Shown here: piece by piece, positions 1-10,966 of the stretch
Layout of the letters: each line of letters opens with the position of its first letter
Numbering within the stretch: the stretch's first letter is position 1
From: an uncultured Bacteroidales bacterium
Lineage (GTDB): Bacteria > Bacteroidota > Bacteroidia > Bacteroidales > UBA932
Assembly: GCA_934680015.1 (NCBI GenBank)
Contig: CAKUSP010000008.1
Coordinates: 51,311-115,310 of the forward strand
DNA length: 64,000 bases
Direction: 5' to 3'
Made by a program: the position numbers and the translations under genes
The notes under the pieces: generated by a model
Databases searched by the model: none
What the model saw: only the letters and a program-made list of their open reading frames with translations
Told to the model about the DNA's origin: nothing

Positions 1-125
1 ATTATTTTCGTAATGACGCGCTTTCGGCCTCGGTCGAGGATGCTATAAAGGATTTGGGTGCGGATTATTCTGATTTGGAAATACGTTTGGTTCGTATTAA
101 ATTTTTGTGTGAGGTGGCTTCATAA
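1..125 (+). CDS. C-terminal tail of an unidentified upstream protein (partial)
   Basis: An open frame enters from the left edge and stops with TAA at 123-125. It encodes about 40 residues ending in RLVRIKFLCEVAS. I do not recognise the family. The stop lies 6 bases before the dnaG start, so this gene is probably transcribed together with dnaG. The 5' part lies outside the window. Confidence 0.6.
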   Translation, partial: YFRNDALSASVEDAIKDLGADYSDLEIRLVRIKFLCEVAS

Positions 126-131
126 GATAGG

Positions 132-2063
132 ATGATTAGTAGGGACACTATACAGAAAATACAAGATTCTTTAAAGATAGAGGAGGTTATATCTGATTTC
201 GTGACGCTTAGACGTCGGGGAGCCGGATATGTAGCTTGTTGCCCTTTTCATAATGAGAAGACTCCATCATTTCATGTCTCGCCTTCTAAAGGAATATTTA
301 AGTGTTTCGGGTGTGGAAAATCTGGATCGGCTGTTTCATTTGTCATGGATTACGAGCATTGCTCCTATTCTGATGCACTTAAATATATAGCGAAAAAGTA
401 TCATATAGAAGTTCAGGAGGAAGAGTTAAGCGCTGAAGATATCATGGCTGCACAGCGAAGAGAATCGCTTCTGGTAGTAACGGAGTTCGCTCACAAATTC
501 TTTATTTCGCAGCTTTCAACTCCGGAGGGGAAAGCAGTGGCTGTGGCTTATTATCATTCCAGAGGTCTAGAGGATGAGACTATAGTAAAAGAGGGGTTAG
601 GTTGGGCTCCTTCCGGAAAACGTTCTTTTACAGATGCGGCACTTAGCGCTGGATTAAAAGAAGAGTATCTTGTCGAAGTGGGATTGACCATAAAACATGA
701 CGATGGAACTCTATCAGATAGATTTAGAGAACGTGTGATGTTTCCTATATACTCAGTATCAGGAAGGGTTATAGCTTTTTCCGGGCGCACACTTAAATCT
801 GATAATCCGGCCAAATATGTTAATTCACCTGAATCGGAGATCTATGTTAAAAGTCGTTCTTTATTAGGTATATATGGAGCAAAAACTGAAATTTCAAGAC
901 AGGATCGCTGTTATCTGGTGGAAGGTAATCTGGATGTAATTACGCTACATCAGCTCGGGATACAGAATGTAGTGGCTTCGTGCGGTACGTCTTTAACTGC
1001 TCAGCAGATAGGTTTAATACACAAGTTTACGCCTAATCTTACCATAATGTATGATGGAGATAAAGCAGGAATAAAGGCGGCCCTTCGAGGTACAGACATG
1101 GTCTTGGAAGAAGGTATGAATGTCAGGATAGTATTGCTCCCAGAAGGAGAGGACCCAGATAGCTATGGAAGAACTCATACATTGGCAGAATTTAAAGACT
1201 ACATAGCCTCGCACGAGCAGGATTTTATAGGGTTTAAGTCAGATATCTTGATGGAAAATGCCGGGAAAGATCCTATAAAGCGGGCAGAAGTAATAAATGA
1301 TATTGCTGACACGATATCAAAGATCCCCGACGCTGTGGCTCGAACGGTATATGTTCAAGAGATGTCTAGGAAGTTCGATGTTGAGCAGCAAGTTCTATTC
1401 GATAGAATTGGCCGAACCATACAGCAGACTACACCACCTCGTAAAAGTAGTGCAGCGGAAAACTCACGGCAGTCAAGTAAAGAAGAGGAAACGAAGGATT
1501 ATGTATACCATCCTGAAAATGAGATTCTTGCTCCTGTGGAATCGGAAATACTTAATTTGTTACTTCGTTATGGAGAGGAAAAGTTGGAATTCGAAACAGA
1601 TTCTCAATATTATGACCCTGACCCCATGACGGTGGCTGATTTTATAGTAGGGGCATTGGAGGATGACGGATATGTAATGGCTAATAGCGCATATAGGACT
1701 ATCTATGATGGTTTTAAAGAGATGTATTATAATCAGCATCTTTCCCCTGATGTGATAGTGCGACGTTTTATGGAGGGGGAAGATAGGGTGGTATGTTCTG
1801 TGGTGGGAGAATTGGCCATAGATAAGTACGAGATAACGGTTAAGCGTTTTCGAGACGCTATGACTACTAAGGCTTCGTGGTTAGTTATCACAGTGCCGCG
1901 TACCCTTGTCTTATTAGCGGTGAAGAGGCTTGAGAATTCTATAATGGAGATAAAGAAACAGATATCGCAGGCCTCTAGTACTCAGGAGCAGATGGAACTT
2001 TTAAGCCGTCAGGTTGAACTTCAAAGACTTAGGCAGAAAATAGTGGATAATAACAAAAGATAG
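132..2063 (+). CDS. dnaG: DNA primase
   Basis: DnaG makes the RNA primers for chromosome replication and works with the replicative helicase at the fork. The 643-residue length is normal for the family. The N-terminal CHC2 zinc finger is visible as CPFH (C37, H40) with CFGC (C58, C61). The central TOPRIM domain shows the acidic motifs LVEGNLD near residue 260 and YDGDKAG near residue 308. The C-terminal third is the less conserved helicase-binding part. The ATG lies 6 bases after the stop of the preceding gene, and metG follows after 2 bases, which suggests one transcript. Identification is firm. Confidence 0.97.
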   Translation: MISRDTIQKIQDSLKIEEVISDFVTLRRRGAGYVACCPFHNEKTPSFHVSPSKGIFKCFGCGKSGSAVSFVMDYEHCSYSDALKYIAKKYHIEVQEEELSAEDIMAAQRRESLLVVTEFAHKFFISQLSTPEGKAVAVAYYHSRGLEDETIVKEGLGWAPSGKRSFTDAALSAGLKEEYLVEVGLTIKHDDGTLSDRFRERVMFPIYSVSGRVIAFSGRTLKSDNPAKYVNSPESEIYVKSRSLLGIYGAKTEISRQDRCYLVEGNLDVITLHQLGIQNVVASCGTSLTAQQIGLIHKFTPNLTIMYDGDKAGIKAALRGTDMVLEEGMNVRIVLLPEGEDPDSYGRTHTLAEFKDYIASHEQDFIGFKSDILMENAGKDPIKRAEVINDIADTISKIPDAVARTVYVQEMSRKFDVEQQVLFDRIGRTIQQTTPPRKSSAAENSRQSSKEEETKDYVYHPENEILAPVESEILNLLLRYGEEKLEFETDSQYYDPDPMTVADFIVGALEDDGYVMANSAYRTIYDGFKEMYYNQHLSPDVIVRRFMEGEDRVVCSVVGELAIDKYEITVKRFRDAMTTKASWLVITVPRTLVLLAVKRLENSIMEIKKQISQASSTQEQMELLSRQVELQRLRQKIVDNNKR

Positions 2064-2065
2064 AT

Positions 2066-4120
2066 ATGGAAAAGAATTTTAAGAGAACTTTGGTAACATG
2101 TGCATTACCATATGCTAATGGACCTATACATATAGGACATCTTGCAGGAGTGTATGTGCCAGCAGACATTTATGTTAGATTCCTTCGTTTAAAGGGTAAG
2201 GAGGTTTTGTATATATGTGGAAGTGATGAGCATGGAGTTCCGATTACTATTCAGGCTCGTAAGCGTGGATGTTCCCCACAAGAAATAGTGGATGAATATC
2301 ATAAGATTATCTCAGATTCTTTTAAAGGATTTGGGATAAATTTCGACATCTATGGGAGAACAACTTCCAAAATCCATGAGAAAAATGCCTCTCAGTTTTT
2401 TAGAAAACTTTACGACGAAGGGAAATTTATAACCAAAGAAACGGAACAATACTACGACCCGGTAGCCAATACTTTCTTAGCTGATAGGTATATAGTGGGT
2501 ACTTGTCCTAAGTGTGGAGCGGAAGGAGCGTATGGTGATCAATGTGAGAAATGCGGAAGTACACTTTCTCCTGAAGAGCTCATTAATCCTAAGTCAAAGC
2601 TTAGTGGAGCCCAGCCCATAAAGAAAAAAACAAAACATTGGTATCTTCCATTGCAGGATTATGAGCAGTGGTTAAGGGAATGGATACTTGATGGGCATAA
2701 GGAATGGAGAAGTAATGTTTATGGTCAGGTCAAGAGCTGGCTTGATGGTGGACTTCAGCCACGAGCTGTCACAAGGGACCTTGATTGGGGTGTTCCTGTC
2801 CCTGTAAAGGGAGCTGAAGGCAAAGTTCTTTATGTATGGTTCGATGCTCCTATAGGTTACATTTCGAATACTATGGAGCTTTTGCCTAATGACTGGGAGA
2901 AGTGGTGGAAGAGTAAAGACACTAAACTTGTGCATTTCATAGGTAAGGATAATATAGTCTTTCATTGTATAGTGTTCCCTTCTATGCTTAAGGCTTATGG
3001 TGATGGCTTCATTATGCCTGAGAATGTCCCTGCCAATGAGTTTTTGAACCTCGAAGGCGATAAGATTTCCACCTCTCGTGGATGGGCTGTTTGGGCTAAT
3101 GAGTATCTTGAAGATTTTCCTGGTAAACAGGATGTTATGCGTTATGTACTTACTGCCAATGCTCCCGAAACTAAGGATAATGATTTTAGTTGGAAGGATT
3201 TCCAATCGCGTAATAATAGTGAACTCGTGGCAATATTTGGAAATTTTGTAAATCGCGCTGTGGTACTTACTCATAAGTATTTTAGGGGTGTGGTTCCACC
3301 TCAAGGACAGTTGCAAGACATAGATCGAGAAGTTTTGGCCCAATTGCCGGAGTTGAAAATGTCTATAGACAGAAATATAGAAAATTATAAATTCCGTGAT
3401 GCTCTAAAGGACGCCATGTCTATGGCACGTATCGGGAATAAGTATATTTCTGACACAGAACCATGGAAGGTGGCGAAAACGGATATTGACAGGACGGCGA
3501 CTATACTTAATATTTGTCTTCAGATATGTGCTTCTCTTTCAGTCGTATTTGAGCCTTTTACTCCATTTGCGGCAGCAAAACTAAGAGCGATGCTAAATGC
3601 TCCACTAGATTGGAATCTGGTAGGAAGAAGTGATATTCTTCCATCTGGTCATACTATTAATACCCCAGAATTGCTTTTTGAAAAAATAGAAGATGATCAA
3701 ATTCAGCTGCAGCTGGATCGTCTAGAACGAATTCGTGCTCAGCGCGAGGCAGATGCTAAAGCACAGGAGGCAAGTGAGGTGGCACCGCAGAAAAAAACTA
3801 TCACATTTGAGGATTTTGATGCCATGGATATCCGAACAGCCACCGTGTTGGAGGCTCAAAAAGTCCCTAAAACAGATAAATTGCTTAAACTCACTATAGA
3901 TACTGGTATTGATGTTAGGGTTATTGTATCCGGAATAGCGGAGTATTATTCTCCAGAGGAGATGATTGGCAAACAGATATGTATCCTTGCCAATCTAGCA
4001 CCACGCACCATACGTGGCATAGAGTCAAAGGGTATGATCCTTATGGCGCGCCAGTCAGATGGAAAGATGCGCTTTATTACGCCTGTTGAAGCTTTAGCGA
4101 ATGGAGCTCAGGTAGGTTGA
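2066..4120 (+). CDS. metG: Methionyl-tRNA synthetase
   Basis: The enzyme charges tRNA-Met with methionine using ATP. The class I signature HIGH is at residues 22-25 and the KMSKS equivalent reads KISTS near residue 333. A zinc knuckle of the CPKC ... CEKC type lies at about 146-163. Beyond about residue 575 there is a C-terminal tRNA-binding (Trbp111/EMAP-like) domain beginning [10 protein letters not shown], which usually dimerises the enzyme. The length of 684 residues fits the long MetG form. It starts 2 bases after dnaG. Its last 44 bases overlap the 3' end of the acyltransferase gene on the other strand. Confidence 0.97.
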   Translation: MEKNFKRTLVTCALPYANGPIHIGHLAGVYVPADIYVRFLRLKGKEVLYICGSDEHGVPITIQARKRGCSPQEIVDEYHKIISDSFKGFGINFDIYGRTTSKIHEKNASQFFRKLYDEGKFITKETEQYYDPVANTFLADRYIVGTCPKCGAEGAYGDQCEKCGSTLSPEELINPKSKLSGAQPIKKKTKHWYLPLQDYEQWLREWILDGHKEWRSNVYGQVKSWLDGGLQPRAVTRDLDWGVPVPVKGAEGKVLYVWFDAPIGYISNTMELLPNDWEKWWKSKDTKLVHFIGKDNIVFHCIVFPSMLKAYGDGFIMPENVPANEFLNLEGDKISTSRGWAVWANEYLEDFPGKQDVMRYVLTANAPETKDNDFSWKDFQSRNNSELVAIFGNFVNRAVVLTHKYFRGVVPPQGQLQDIDREVLAQLPELKMSIDRNIENYKFRDALKDAMSMARIGNKYISDTEPWKVAKTDIDRTATILNICLQICASLSVVFEPFTPFAAAKLRAMLNAPLDWNLVGRSDILPSGHTINTPELLFEKIEDDQIQLQLDRLERIRAQREADAKAQEASEVAPQKKTITFEDFDAMDIRTATVLEAQKVPKTDKLLKLTIDTGIDVRVIVSGIAEYYSPEEMIGKQICILANLAPRTIRGIESKGMILMARQSDGKMRFITPVEALANGAQVG

Positions 4121-5366
4121 TTGGCGTTATCCCTAAGTCGCGGAGTTGTTCGTAGAAGTATTTTTCGAAGGATGACTCCGCGATATTTCGTGTAAAGTTC
4201 AGAAATATTTTTCCATCGTACCCTACTGCGGCGGCGGCACCGCTCGTGCCACGTTGTCTGCCTAGTATAAAATCCATTTCACTTATATATGGTTTTATTG
4301 CCTGAGGAAGAGCTACATTGCCCAAGTTAGATAGAGTCTGAGAGCAGTATCTATCCCCTTTAATTCGGCAAATTAAGTCTATTATAGGGTGTTTAATGCA
4401 AAGCGGAATTGCGGAAATTGCAAAATTGTTTTCTAAAGCGACATTAGCAGCTATTTTCTTTTCAAGTTCGCTCGGCTGGATCATATATTTTTTTTGAGAG
4501 CAGACCAGTTCGACTATTTCCTTGAAAGAGAAGAATCCATTATTCACATTAACGCCTAGATTGACATAAGATGAGTAATTTCGCAGTGTTTTACCAGGAA
4601 AGATGGCGCGAAGATCTACTGGAACACTGACTTTAAGTGCGGTTTTTTTATGACGCCTCTTATCTTGCATGTACACTTGTTGTAAGGCACTTATCATAGC
4701 TGAAACCAAAAGGTCGGTTACGCTACACTTATATTCTTTACATACAGATTTGGTTTTAGCTCCGTCTAATACGAATCTCTCTTTATTTAATTCATTGAAA
4801 AAGATTTTTCTGCCTGGAATATGGTATGCTAATTCATTACTTTCCAGTGCGCCTTTTTTACCTGAAAAATATGTGAAACAGTCATCTATTTCGTGCTTCG
4901 CCGGGCTTTGGAAAGGATCCAGAACCAGGTCATTATATTCTATATCCTTAATTTCATATTGTATCCGAAGGTATTCTGCAGTAAGTGTAAGCAGGAATGT
5001 TTGTGCCCCTCTTCCATCGGCTAAGGCATGAAATACGTCTAGAACTATACGATTATCGTCTGCACTTACTTTGAAAAGGAAGCCACCATGGAATTTAAAT
5101 CCACGCTTATCTTGATTAGGTGTATATTTGCTTAATGTAGGGGTCTTGTCTAACTTTTTTAGATACCACCAAAAAGCGCCATTTTTTAATGTGTAAGAAA
5201 AAAGAGGAATTCTTTTTATGGTGTTATCTAGCGCTTGTTGAAGTACATTCAGATTAATGGTCTGCGTAAGGGTTGCGCTCATTCTGAAAATGGAGGCGTA
5301 GCGTTTAGTAAGCGCTGCCGGATATATGTTGGAGGCATTGTCAAGCCTCATTTTTACAGGTGTCAT
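4077..5366 (-). CDS. Condensation/alcohol acetyltransferase-like protein
   Basis: This protein of 429 residues resembles the CoA-dependent acyltransferase fold (condensation domains, alcohol O-acetyltransferases). The key motif is HALADG at about residues 113-118, a variant of HHxxxDG with one histidine retained, and a conserved [13 protein letters not shown] block lies near the C-terminus. The substrate cannot be told from the sequence. The frame is open up to 5408, but I place the start at 5366 because a TATTTTTG promoter element at 5392-5399 lies between the two candidate starts. It converges on metG and overlaps it by 44 bases. No adjacent genes suggest a peptide synthetase pathway. Confidence 0.72.
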   Translation of the reverse strand: MTPVKMRLDNASNIYPAALTKRYASIFRMSATLTQTINLNVLQQALDNTIKRIPLFSYTLKNGAFWWYLKKLDKTPTLSKYTPNQDKRGFKFHGGFLFKVSADDNRIVLDVFHALADGRGAQTFLLTLTAEYLRIQYEIKDIEYNDLVLDPFQSPAKHEIDDCFTYFSGKKGALESNELAYHIPGRKIFFNELNKERFVLDGAKTKSVCKEYKCSVTDLLVSAMISALQQVYMQDKRRHKKTALKVSVPVDLRAIFPGKTLRNYSSYVNLGVNVNNGFFSFKEIVELVCSQKKYMIQPSELEKKIAANVALENNFAISAIPLCIKHPIIDLICRIKGDRYCSQTLSNLGNVALPQAIKPYISEMDFILGRQRGTSGAAAAVGYDGKIFLNFTRNIAESSFEKYFYEQLRDLGITPINLPELHSLKLQQA

Positions 5367-5391
5367 AATAATGTCTTTTTTTAAACGGATG

Positions 5392-5399
5392 CAAAAATA
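5392..5399 (-). promoter_or_regulatory. -7 promoter element for the acyltransferase-like gene
   Basis: The minus strand reads TATTTTTG, an exact match to the Bacteroidota TAnnTTTG consensus. It lies about 25 bases upstream of the ATG at 5366. I see no clear TTG -33 partner at 19-21 bases. It is used here mainly to choose the start codon. Confidence 0.45.
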
Positions 5400-5546
5400 A
5401 TTTCGCATTACGCTTCGGAGAAGAAAAATACACCTGCGCTATATAAATGTGAAAGAATCCCCTTTTTAGGGCTTAAAATACGATATTTGTGACTAAATTC
5501 TGCTTTATTAATTTTGGTCACACCCTCGTTTGTGATGAAAATGGGG

Positions 5547-6188
5547 CTATTTCTTTCGTATTATGCTTAAGCCATCTCTAAGAGGAAGCATTACTGATTC
5601 GACTGTAGGGTCGTTGATAATATAGTCGTTGAATTCGATTAGTCCGCGAGTTTGTTTGTCGGATGTAAGTGGAGTATCATATACTTTCCCACCAAGCATA
5701 GTATCATCGGCTATTATAATACCTCCGCTTTTAAGAAGAGGTATGGTGGCTTTGTAGTAGGTTAGATATTCACGTTTGTTCGCATCGATATAAACCATAT
5801 CAAAGATGAGTTTCTCACAGGTGAATTTTTTAATGCTCTCAAGAGCATCTCCTATATGAAGCCGTGCTTTATTGGATATGCCAGCTTTTTTCCATCCTTC
5901 TAAGATTAGCTTTTCCAATTCGTCGTTTATTTCTAGACTATCTACGTGCCCTTCGCCCATAATTCCTTCTGCTAGGCATATGGTTGAATACCCGGTGAAG
6001 CATCCAATTTCCAGGATGTGGTGTGCGTGTATCATTTTCGCAATTAATGTGAGAAGTTCTCCTGTAATGCGACCAGAGAGCATACGGGGGTAGTTAGTTT
6101 TTATATTTGTCTGCTTTTCAACCCAGTCAAGAGCTTTATTGGGAATAGAACTGTGCTCTTTAATGTATTTTTCTATAGGCGATTCCAT
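5547..6188 (-). CDS. SAM-dependent O-methyltransferase (class I, catechol/caffeoyl-CoA type)
   Basis: The 213-residue protein has the SAM-binding motif ILEIGCFTGYST (about 58-69), an acidic SLEIN loop (about 84-88) and a metal-site-like MVYIDANKREY (about 131-141). These are typical of the small O-methyltransferases of the COMT/CCoAOMT group. The natural substrate is unknown. Its ATG overlaps the stop of the M16 peptidase by one base (TAATG arrangement on the minus strand), so the two are translationally linked in a minus-strand operon starting at 8265. Whether the two enzymes act in one pathway is not clear. Confidence 0.85.
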   Translation of the reverse strand: MESPIEKYIKEHSSIPNKALDWVEKQTNIKTNYPRMLSGRITGELLTLIAKMIHAHHILEIGCFTGYSTICLAEGIMGEGHVDSLEINDELEKLILEGWKKAGISNKARLHIGDALESIKKFTCEKLIFDMVYIDANKREYLTYYKATIPLLKSGGIIIADDTMLGGKVYDTPLTSDKQTRGLIEFNDYIINDPTVESVMLPLRDGLSIIRKK

Positions 6189-7414
6189 TAGATATATAAG
6201 AGTTGAGAGTAATTGCCTTTTGTCCAGAGACTTTGTGAAAGTTTTTGGAGGTCTTCGGCTGTTAAGTTGTTGATAAGTTTGATATTCTCTTCGTCCGTAT
6301 AAACTTTTCCGAAGGCCAATATGCTTTTTCCCGCTGAGAGTGCTTGACTTTCTTTACTATCAGAACTAATTGCTAATTGGCCGAAAAGTTGCTTTTTTGC
6401 TGCTTTTAAAGCAGTGTCGCTTAGTGGTTTATTTTGCAGTTTTTTTATTATGCTGAATATGGCTCGTGTACATCGTGATAGATTCTCTTTATCACATCCG
6501 ATGCTTATGGTAACTAGTCCGGCATCGCTATATTGTGAGTAATTGCATTCTGCAGAATATACCCATCCGTGCTTTTCTCTAAGTATGGAATTTAGCATAC
6601 TATTACTTGCTGGACCACCTAGGATATTGCATAATAGGATGCAACACAATCTGTCGTTGCCATCATACAGTGATGGGGCCAATGCTCCAATGACTAGATT
6701 CGCTTCGTGGTTAGACTTTTCCTCTATGGTGTTAAATGTGCGTGGTATGATGTCGATGGATTTTCTTACCTCATCAATGTGTGTTGCGCTTTTTAGTTGT
6801 TTTTCACAGAGGGATACTATTTTATTAACATATAGTTTTTCATCTATGTCGGCCACTACGCTTAGTACCATGTTAGAGGGAGTAAAATGGGAATCATAAT
6901 ATTGAACAAGGTCTGTTCGACTAGCTTTCTTTATGGAGTCAATAGTGCCAAGTGTGAGTTTGCCCAAGGGGTGACCTTCGAAAAATCGGCTTTCGAAAGT
7001 ATCGTATATGTCTTCAGAAGGGCTGTCCTTATAGGAGATGATTTCGTCTAGCACTACACCTTTTTCGATTTCGATTTCATCTTCTGGGAATGTGGCTTGT
7101 GTGGCTATCTCTAAAAGAAGATTTATGGCTTTATTCAAATCCTCTTTTAAAACAGTGGCGTGTAGAACGATCTCTTCCTTAGTCGTATAAGCATTAAGTT
7201 CGCCGCCTAATTTATCAAGACATGTAGAAATGTTGTTTGCACTTCTATGTTTTGTGCCCTTGAAAATGCAGTGTTCGACGAAGTGTGCTATACCTTCGGG
7301 CAGATCTCCCTCTTCTCTCGTGCCACATTTGATGCTAATCGCGGCACATGCGGCTTTTCCGTCAGCGTGTTTTATAAAATATCTAAGCCCTGAACTAGTG
7401 GTTCCTTGTATCAT
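6188..7414 (-). CDS. M16 family zinc peptidase (insulinase/processing peptidase type)
   Basis: The 408-residue protein has the inverted zinc motif HFVEH (residues 44-48, HxxEH) and the downstream acidic block ending VVLDEI, both expected for an active M16 peptidase. It has the single-copy length of bacterial processing-peptidase homologues, with the inactive-like half following the catalytic half. No signal peptide is visible, so it is probably cytoplasmic. It overlaps the upstream gene by 4 bases (ATGA) and the downstream methyltransferase by one base, so all three are one operon. Its substrate is unknown. Confidence 0.9.
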   Translation of the reverse strand: MIQGTTSSGLRYFIKHADGKAACAAISIKCGTREEGDLPEGIAHFVEHCIFKGTKHRSANNISTCLDKLGGELNAYTTKEEIVLHATVLKEDLNKAINLLLEIATQATFPEDEIEIEKGVVLDEIISYKDSPSEDIYDTFESRFFEGHPLGKLTLGTIDSIKKASRTDLVQYYDSHFTPSNMVLSVVADIDEKLYVNKIVSLCEKQLKSATHIDEVRKSIDIIPRTFNTIEEKSNHEANLVIGALAPSLYDGNDRLCCILLCNILGGPASNSMLNSILREKHGWVYSAECNYSQYSDAGLVTISIGCDKENLSRCTRAIFSIIKKLQNKPLSDTALKAAKKQLFGQLAISSDSKESQALSAGKSILAFGKVYTDEENIKLINNLTAEDLQKLSQSLWTKGNYSQLLYI

Positions 7415-8265
7415 TTTTTGTATGTGTGCTCTGCTTGTATGGCCTTTAACGCTTTGTAAGTAAATCCTCTTTGCTCTTCTTTTTTGTACTTGTTTTTTCT
7501 GTAGTACATTAATTCATGCCTATCGGCACTTACGATGACTTGATAGCTTTCGGCATGTGGCGATGGGGAATTGCTGCTTATGCAGAAGCCTATCATGGCT
7601 TCTGGGCTGCTAGCTGTAAAGAGGCTGTCAACTGTATAATTGTCAGTGAAGACTATGCCGTTTCCTGGACTAGGAATAGAGTCTCTTCCTACGATGGAGG
7701 ATGATAAGTCTTCTCTCGCAATGAAGATCTTTTTTTTGCGTCCTTTTGCAAGAGGTTTTCCAGATTTACTAATGCTTAGATAACTTGTATGTTCGTGAAG
7801 TAGAGCACTTTCTACATAGTGCTGAACTATGTCTATCATAGCAGAAAGGTAGGAGATTTCACGACCTGTTGAGAATTCTTTGGGGCTGAATGGTACTTTT
7901 ACGACATCCATTCGTCCGTTCATATTTGAGATGCTTTCTTTGCTACCGCATTTTTCTAGATTAAGATACACAAGACCGCTTTTATCTAAATTTAGGTAAA
8001 GCATGTAATAGTTAGGGTTGTTCTTTATGTTATCCATGTCTTCCATATAACAAAAATCAAAAGGGGATATTCTCCATCTGCTTTTGATTTCATTTTTAAG
8101 AGCCATGTCTAATAGATCATTTCCGCTTAGTACCACTATCGTGGTTTTGGCAGGAAAATCGGCTAAACGGCTTTTTTTTGTGTAAATTTTGAACTGTGCA
8201 TTGGCATTAGCGCAGAGCAAAACCAATAAAACAGTTAAATAATGTTTGAGCGTAGTCCATTTCAT
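7411..8265 (-). CDS. Exported protein of unknown function
   Basis: The 284-residue product begins with a classical signal peptide: basic start, hydrophobic stretch LTVLLVLLCANANA, and cleavage likely after ANA. I see no catalytic motif I can name. Its sequence looks like an envelope protein widespread in Bacteroidota, but that is an impression only. It is the first gene of the minus-strand operon with the M16 peptidase and the methyltransferase. The start at 8265 lies only about 5 bases from the -7 promoter element, so the mRNA is probably nearly leaderless. Confidence 0.75.
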   Translation of the reverse strand: MKWTTLKHYLTVLLVLLCANANAQFKIYTKKSRLADFPAKTTIVVLSGNDLLDMALKNEIKSRWRISPFDFCYMEDMDNIKNNPNYYMLYLNLDKSGLVYLNLEKCGSKESISNMNGRMDVVKVPFSPKEFSTGREISYLSAMIDIVQHYVESALLHEHTSYLSISKSGKPLAKGRKKKIFIAREDLSSSIVGRDSIPSPGNGIVFTDNYTVDSLFTASSPEAMIGFCISSNSPSPHAESYQVIVSADRHELMYYRKNKYKKEEQRGFTYKALKAIQAEHTYKK

Positions 8266-8270
8266 TGCTG

Positions 8271-8301
8271 CAAAGATAACTTTAACTTACTAGAAATACA
8301 A
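8271..8301 (-). promoter_or_regulatory. Promoter of the 8265-5547 minus-strand operon
   Basis: On the minus strand TATCTTTG (8271-8278) matches TAnnTTTG exactly and a TTG (8299-8301) stands 20 bases upstream, the usual Bacteroidota spacing. The start codon at 8265 follows so closely that the transcript should have almost no leader. Confidence 0.65.
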
Positions 8302-8389
8302 TTAAGAACACCTGCATGTTTAGTAATCTGTATTTTTTGAAAGTTATTAATTGTGTATTATGCCAATTTTTCTTTGTGGAAAATTTGAG

Positions 8390-8397
8390 TAAATTTG
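8390..8397 (+). promoter_or_regulatory. -7 promoter element for dnaX
   Basis: TAAATTTG fits the TAnnTTTG consensus and ends 6 bases before the dnaX ATG at 8404. A TTTG occurs at 8373-8376 but the 13-base spacing is too short for a standard -33 box. If used, the mRNA would be nearly leaderless. Confidence 0.4.
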
Positions 8398-8403
8398 TAA
8401 GTT

Positions 8404-10164
8404 ATGTCAGATTATATAGTATCGGCTAGGAAATATAGGCCAGACTCGTTCGAGTCTTTGATAGGCCAGGATAATATAGCGCGCACTCTAAAAAATTCCA
8501 TTCAAAGAGGGCAGCTTGCGCACGCTTATCTATTTTGTGGACCTCGTGGGGTGGGGAAAACCTCATCTGCGCGAATATTTGCAAAAGCGATTAATTGTTC
8601 TAATCCTACGGCAGATATGGAACCATGTGGGCAATGTGAATCGTGTCGTTCTTTTGCAGAGGGGCGCTCGTATTGTATACATGAACTTGATGCGGCATCA
8701 AACAATGGAGTCGAGGATATAAAGGCTCTAATGGATCAAGTGCAGATACCACCACAAGTGGGAAAGTATAGCGTATATATTATAGATGAGGTGCATATGC
8801 TTTCACAGCAGGCATTTAATGCTTTTCTTAAAACTCTTGAAGAGCCGCCTGCACACGCTATTTTTATACTGTGTACAACAGAAAAGCATAAAATTATTCC
8901 TACGATATTGTCGCGTTGTCAAACTTATGATTTTAATAGAATAAGTGTGCCTGATATCATGCGGAACTTGCGCGATATTTCTGTAAAGGAGAATGTTAAT
9001 ATAGATGATGACTCCCTTCATGTTATAGCGCGTAAGGCAGATGGGGCTATGCGAGACGCTCTCACCATTTTCGATCAGACTATAGCATTCTGTGGTACAG
9101 ATATAAAGTATGCAGATGTGCTAAAAAATCTGAATGTATTGGATTATGAGTATTCTTTTAAGGTCATCGATGCAGCTTTAACAGGTGATTACGCTACAGT
9201 TTTGTTAATAATAGATGAAGTGTTGGCAAAGGGTTTCAACGCTTTGTATTTTGTAGTGTCAATAGGAGAGCATTTAAGGGATTTATTAGTGAGCCGCACC
9301 GGTGGGTTGGATTCGCTGCTTGATTTCCCGGAGAATCTAAAAGAACGTTATAAGGAGCAATCTTCGAGATGCTCAGTCGAGTTTTTATATAATGCATTGA
9401 ATTGTATAAGTGGCTGTGAAGCAGGATTTAAATCTGCGGCTAATCAAAGGCTGTATATAGAATTTGCCTTGATGAAGTTATGCTTTCTTAATAAAAATGT
9501 TTCAGCATTATCAAGCACTGAGCAGGCGAAAGTACAATCTAAACCTATACCTCAGAGCCCACAGTCATCGACCCCACAGGCTCAATCAAAGTTGCTAGAA
9601 GTTAAAGTCCGCAAGGAAGTTTCTCAACCATCTCAAATGGAAGGTTCAGTTCAGGCTCAAGAACAGGCGGGAAGTATAAAGCCTAGAGTAAGAAGAACCA
9701 GTGCATCGTTATCTTTGGGGGCTCTTGCCTCTCAAACAAAAGATGAGGAGGCAGAGAAGAGTTCAGAGACGAAAGAAGGTGGTGAGATTCCAGATTCTCA
9801 GTCAATGGAACAAGCTTGGAAGAACATTATTGTCATGTGTCAGTCGAATCCAGTAAGTAGCCGATTGGCTGGGATTTTTTCTAATGCTCCTTACGAAATA
9901 GGGGAGAAAGATGGGTTACGCTCGTTAACTATAAGTGTTGACAGTGCGGATACGAAGAAGTGGCTCGATGATAGATTCGTCTCGCGCATGGAGAAAAAAA
10001 TGAAAGAGGCACTAGGTAGCAATAAAGTGGTTTTTAGTGTTGCGGTCTTACCTGAAAAGAAGAGTGAGCCATCATATTATATGCCTAAGGATAAGGCAAA
10101 AAAACTAATTTCTGATAACAAAGAGGTCGGAAATCTGGTTGTGGATTTAGAACTTGATTCGTAA
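8404..10164 (+). CDS. dnaX: DNA polymerase III subunits gamma/tau
   Basis: DnaX is the ATPase motor of the clamp loader that places the sliding clamp on DNA. The N-terminal AAA+ module shows Walker A GPRGVGKTS (46-54), four zinc-binding cysteines (65, 75, 78, 81), the DEVH Walker B box (128-131) and the SRC arginine-finger motif. From about residue 370 to 460 there is a low-complexity Gln/Ser/Glu linker, followed by a tau-like C-terminal domain. Total length is 586 residues. Ten bases separate it from lptB. It is divergent from the exported-protein operon. Confidence 0.96.
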   Translation: MSDYIVSARKYRPDSFESLIGQDNIARTLKNSIQRGQLAHAYLFCGPRGVGKTSSARIFAKAINCSNPTADMEPCGQCESCRSFAEGRSYCIHELDAASNNGVEDIKALMDQVQIPPQVGKYSVYIIDEVHMLSQQAFNAFLKTLEEPPAHAIFILCTTEKHKIIPTILSRCQTYDFNRISVPDIMRNLRDISVKENVNIDDDSLHVIARKADGAMRDALTIFDQTIAFCGTDIKYADVLKNLNVLDYEYSFKVIDAALTGDYATVLLIIDEVLAKGFNALYFVVSIGEHLRDLLVSRTGGLDSLLDFPENLKERYKEQSSRCSVEFLYNALNCISGCEAGFKSAANQRLYIEFALMKLCFLNKNVSALSSTEQAKVQSKPIPQSPQSSTPQAQSKLLEVKVRKEVSQPSQMEGSVQAQEQAGSIKPRVRRTSASLSLGALASQTKDEEAEKSSETKEGGEIPDSQSMEQAWKNIIVMCQSNPVSSRLAGIFSNAPYEIGEKDGLRSLTISVDSADTKKWLDDRFVSRMEKKMKEALGSNKVVFSVAVLPEKKSEPSYYMPKDKAKKLISDNKEVGNLVVDLELDS

Positions 10165-10174
10165 ATAAGAGGGT

Positions 10175-10966
10175 ATGCAACTTCGTTGTGAAAATTTAGT
10201 AAAAAAATACGGCATTCGTACTGTGGTCAAAGGCGTGTCCATGGAAGTGAATCAGGGAGAAATTGTGGGATTTCTTGGGCCTAATGGGGCAGGAAAGACT
10301 ACGAGTTTTTATATGATTACAGGCCAGATAGTTCCAAATGATGGGCATGTTTATCTAGATGACAAGGAGATCACTAGATTACCTATGTACAAACGTGCAC
10401 AGTTAGGGGTCGGGTATCTTCCTCAAGATGCGTCGGTTTTTAGAAAGATGTCAGTTGAGGACAATATCCTTTCTGTAATGGAGATGAAAGGCATACCTAA
10501 AAAGCAGAGACTTGACAGACTGGAGGAGTTGATAAGCGAGTTTAATCTTTCCAAGGTTCGTAAGTCTTTAGGAATTCAGCTTTCGGGAGGTGAAAGGCGT
10601 CGGTGCGAAATAGCAAGGGCTTTATCCATAGATCCTAAATTTATTTTGCTTGATGAACCTTTTGCTGGAGTGGATCCTATTGCCGTGGAGGATATTCAGT
10701 ATATTATAGCGAAGTTAAAGTATAAAAATATAGGTGTTATAATTACGGATCATAATGTCGGGGAGACATTGGCTATAACAGATAGGGCATACTTACTTTA
10801 TGAGGGAACCATTTTGCAGGAAGGAACTCCGTCGGCATTGGCAGCAGACGAAGATGTGAGAACCAAGTACTTGGGTGTTGGATTTGTGCTTAAACGCTCT
10901 GTAAGCGTGCAAAAGGCGCAGAGCGAGCACGAGGCAGGATTGGCCAAAAAGGAGGAAAGTTTATGA
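10175..10966 (+). CDS. lptB: LPS export ABC transporter ATPase
   Basis: LptB powers extraction of lipopolysaccharide from the inner membrane in the LptBFG complex. The 263-residue sequence contains Walker A GPNGAGKT (about 35-42), the signature LSGGERRR, and Walker [13 protein letters not shown]. The DEPFAGVDP box is characteristic of LptB rather than of other ABC ATPases. A charged tail of about 20 residues extends beyond the usual end. It overlaps the response regulator gene by 4 bases (ATGA). The lptFG partners are not in this window. Confidence 0.94.
   Translation: MQLRCENLVKKYGIRTVVKGVSMEVNQGEIVGFLGPNGAGKTTSFYMITGQIVPNDGHVYLDDKEITRLPMYKRAQLGVGYLPQDASVFRKMSVEDNILSVMEMKGIPKKQRLDRLEELISEFNLSKVRKSLGIQLSGGERRRCEIARALSIDPKFILLDEPFAGVDPIAVEDIQYIIAKLKYKNIGVIITDHNVGETLAITDRAYLLYEGTILQEGTPSALAADEDVRTKYLGVGFVLKRSVSVQKAQSEHEAGLAKKEESL

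Noticed and set aside
2672-3343. 223-codon open frame on the minus strand inside metG
   Set aside because: It lies wholly antisense to a firmly identified gene and has no recognisable protein motif; metG codon structure explains it.
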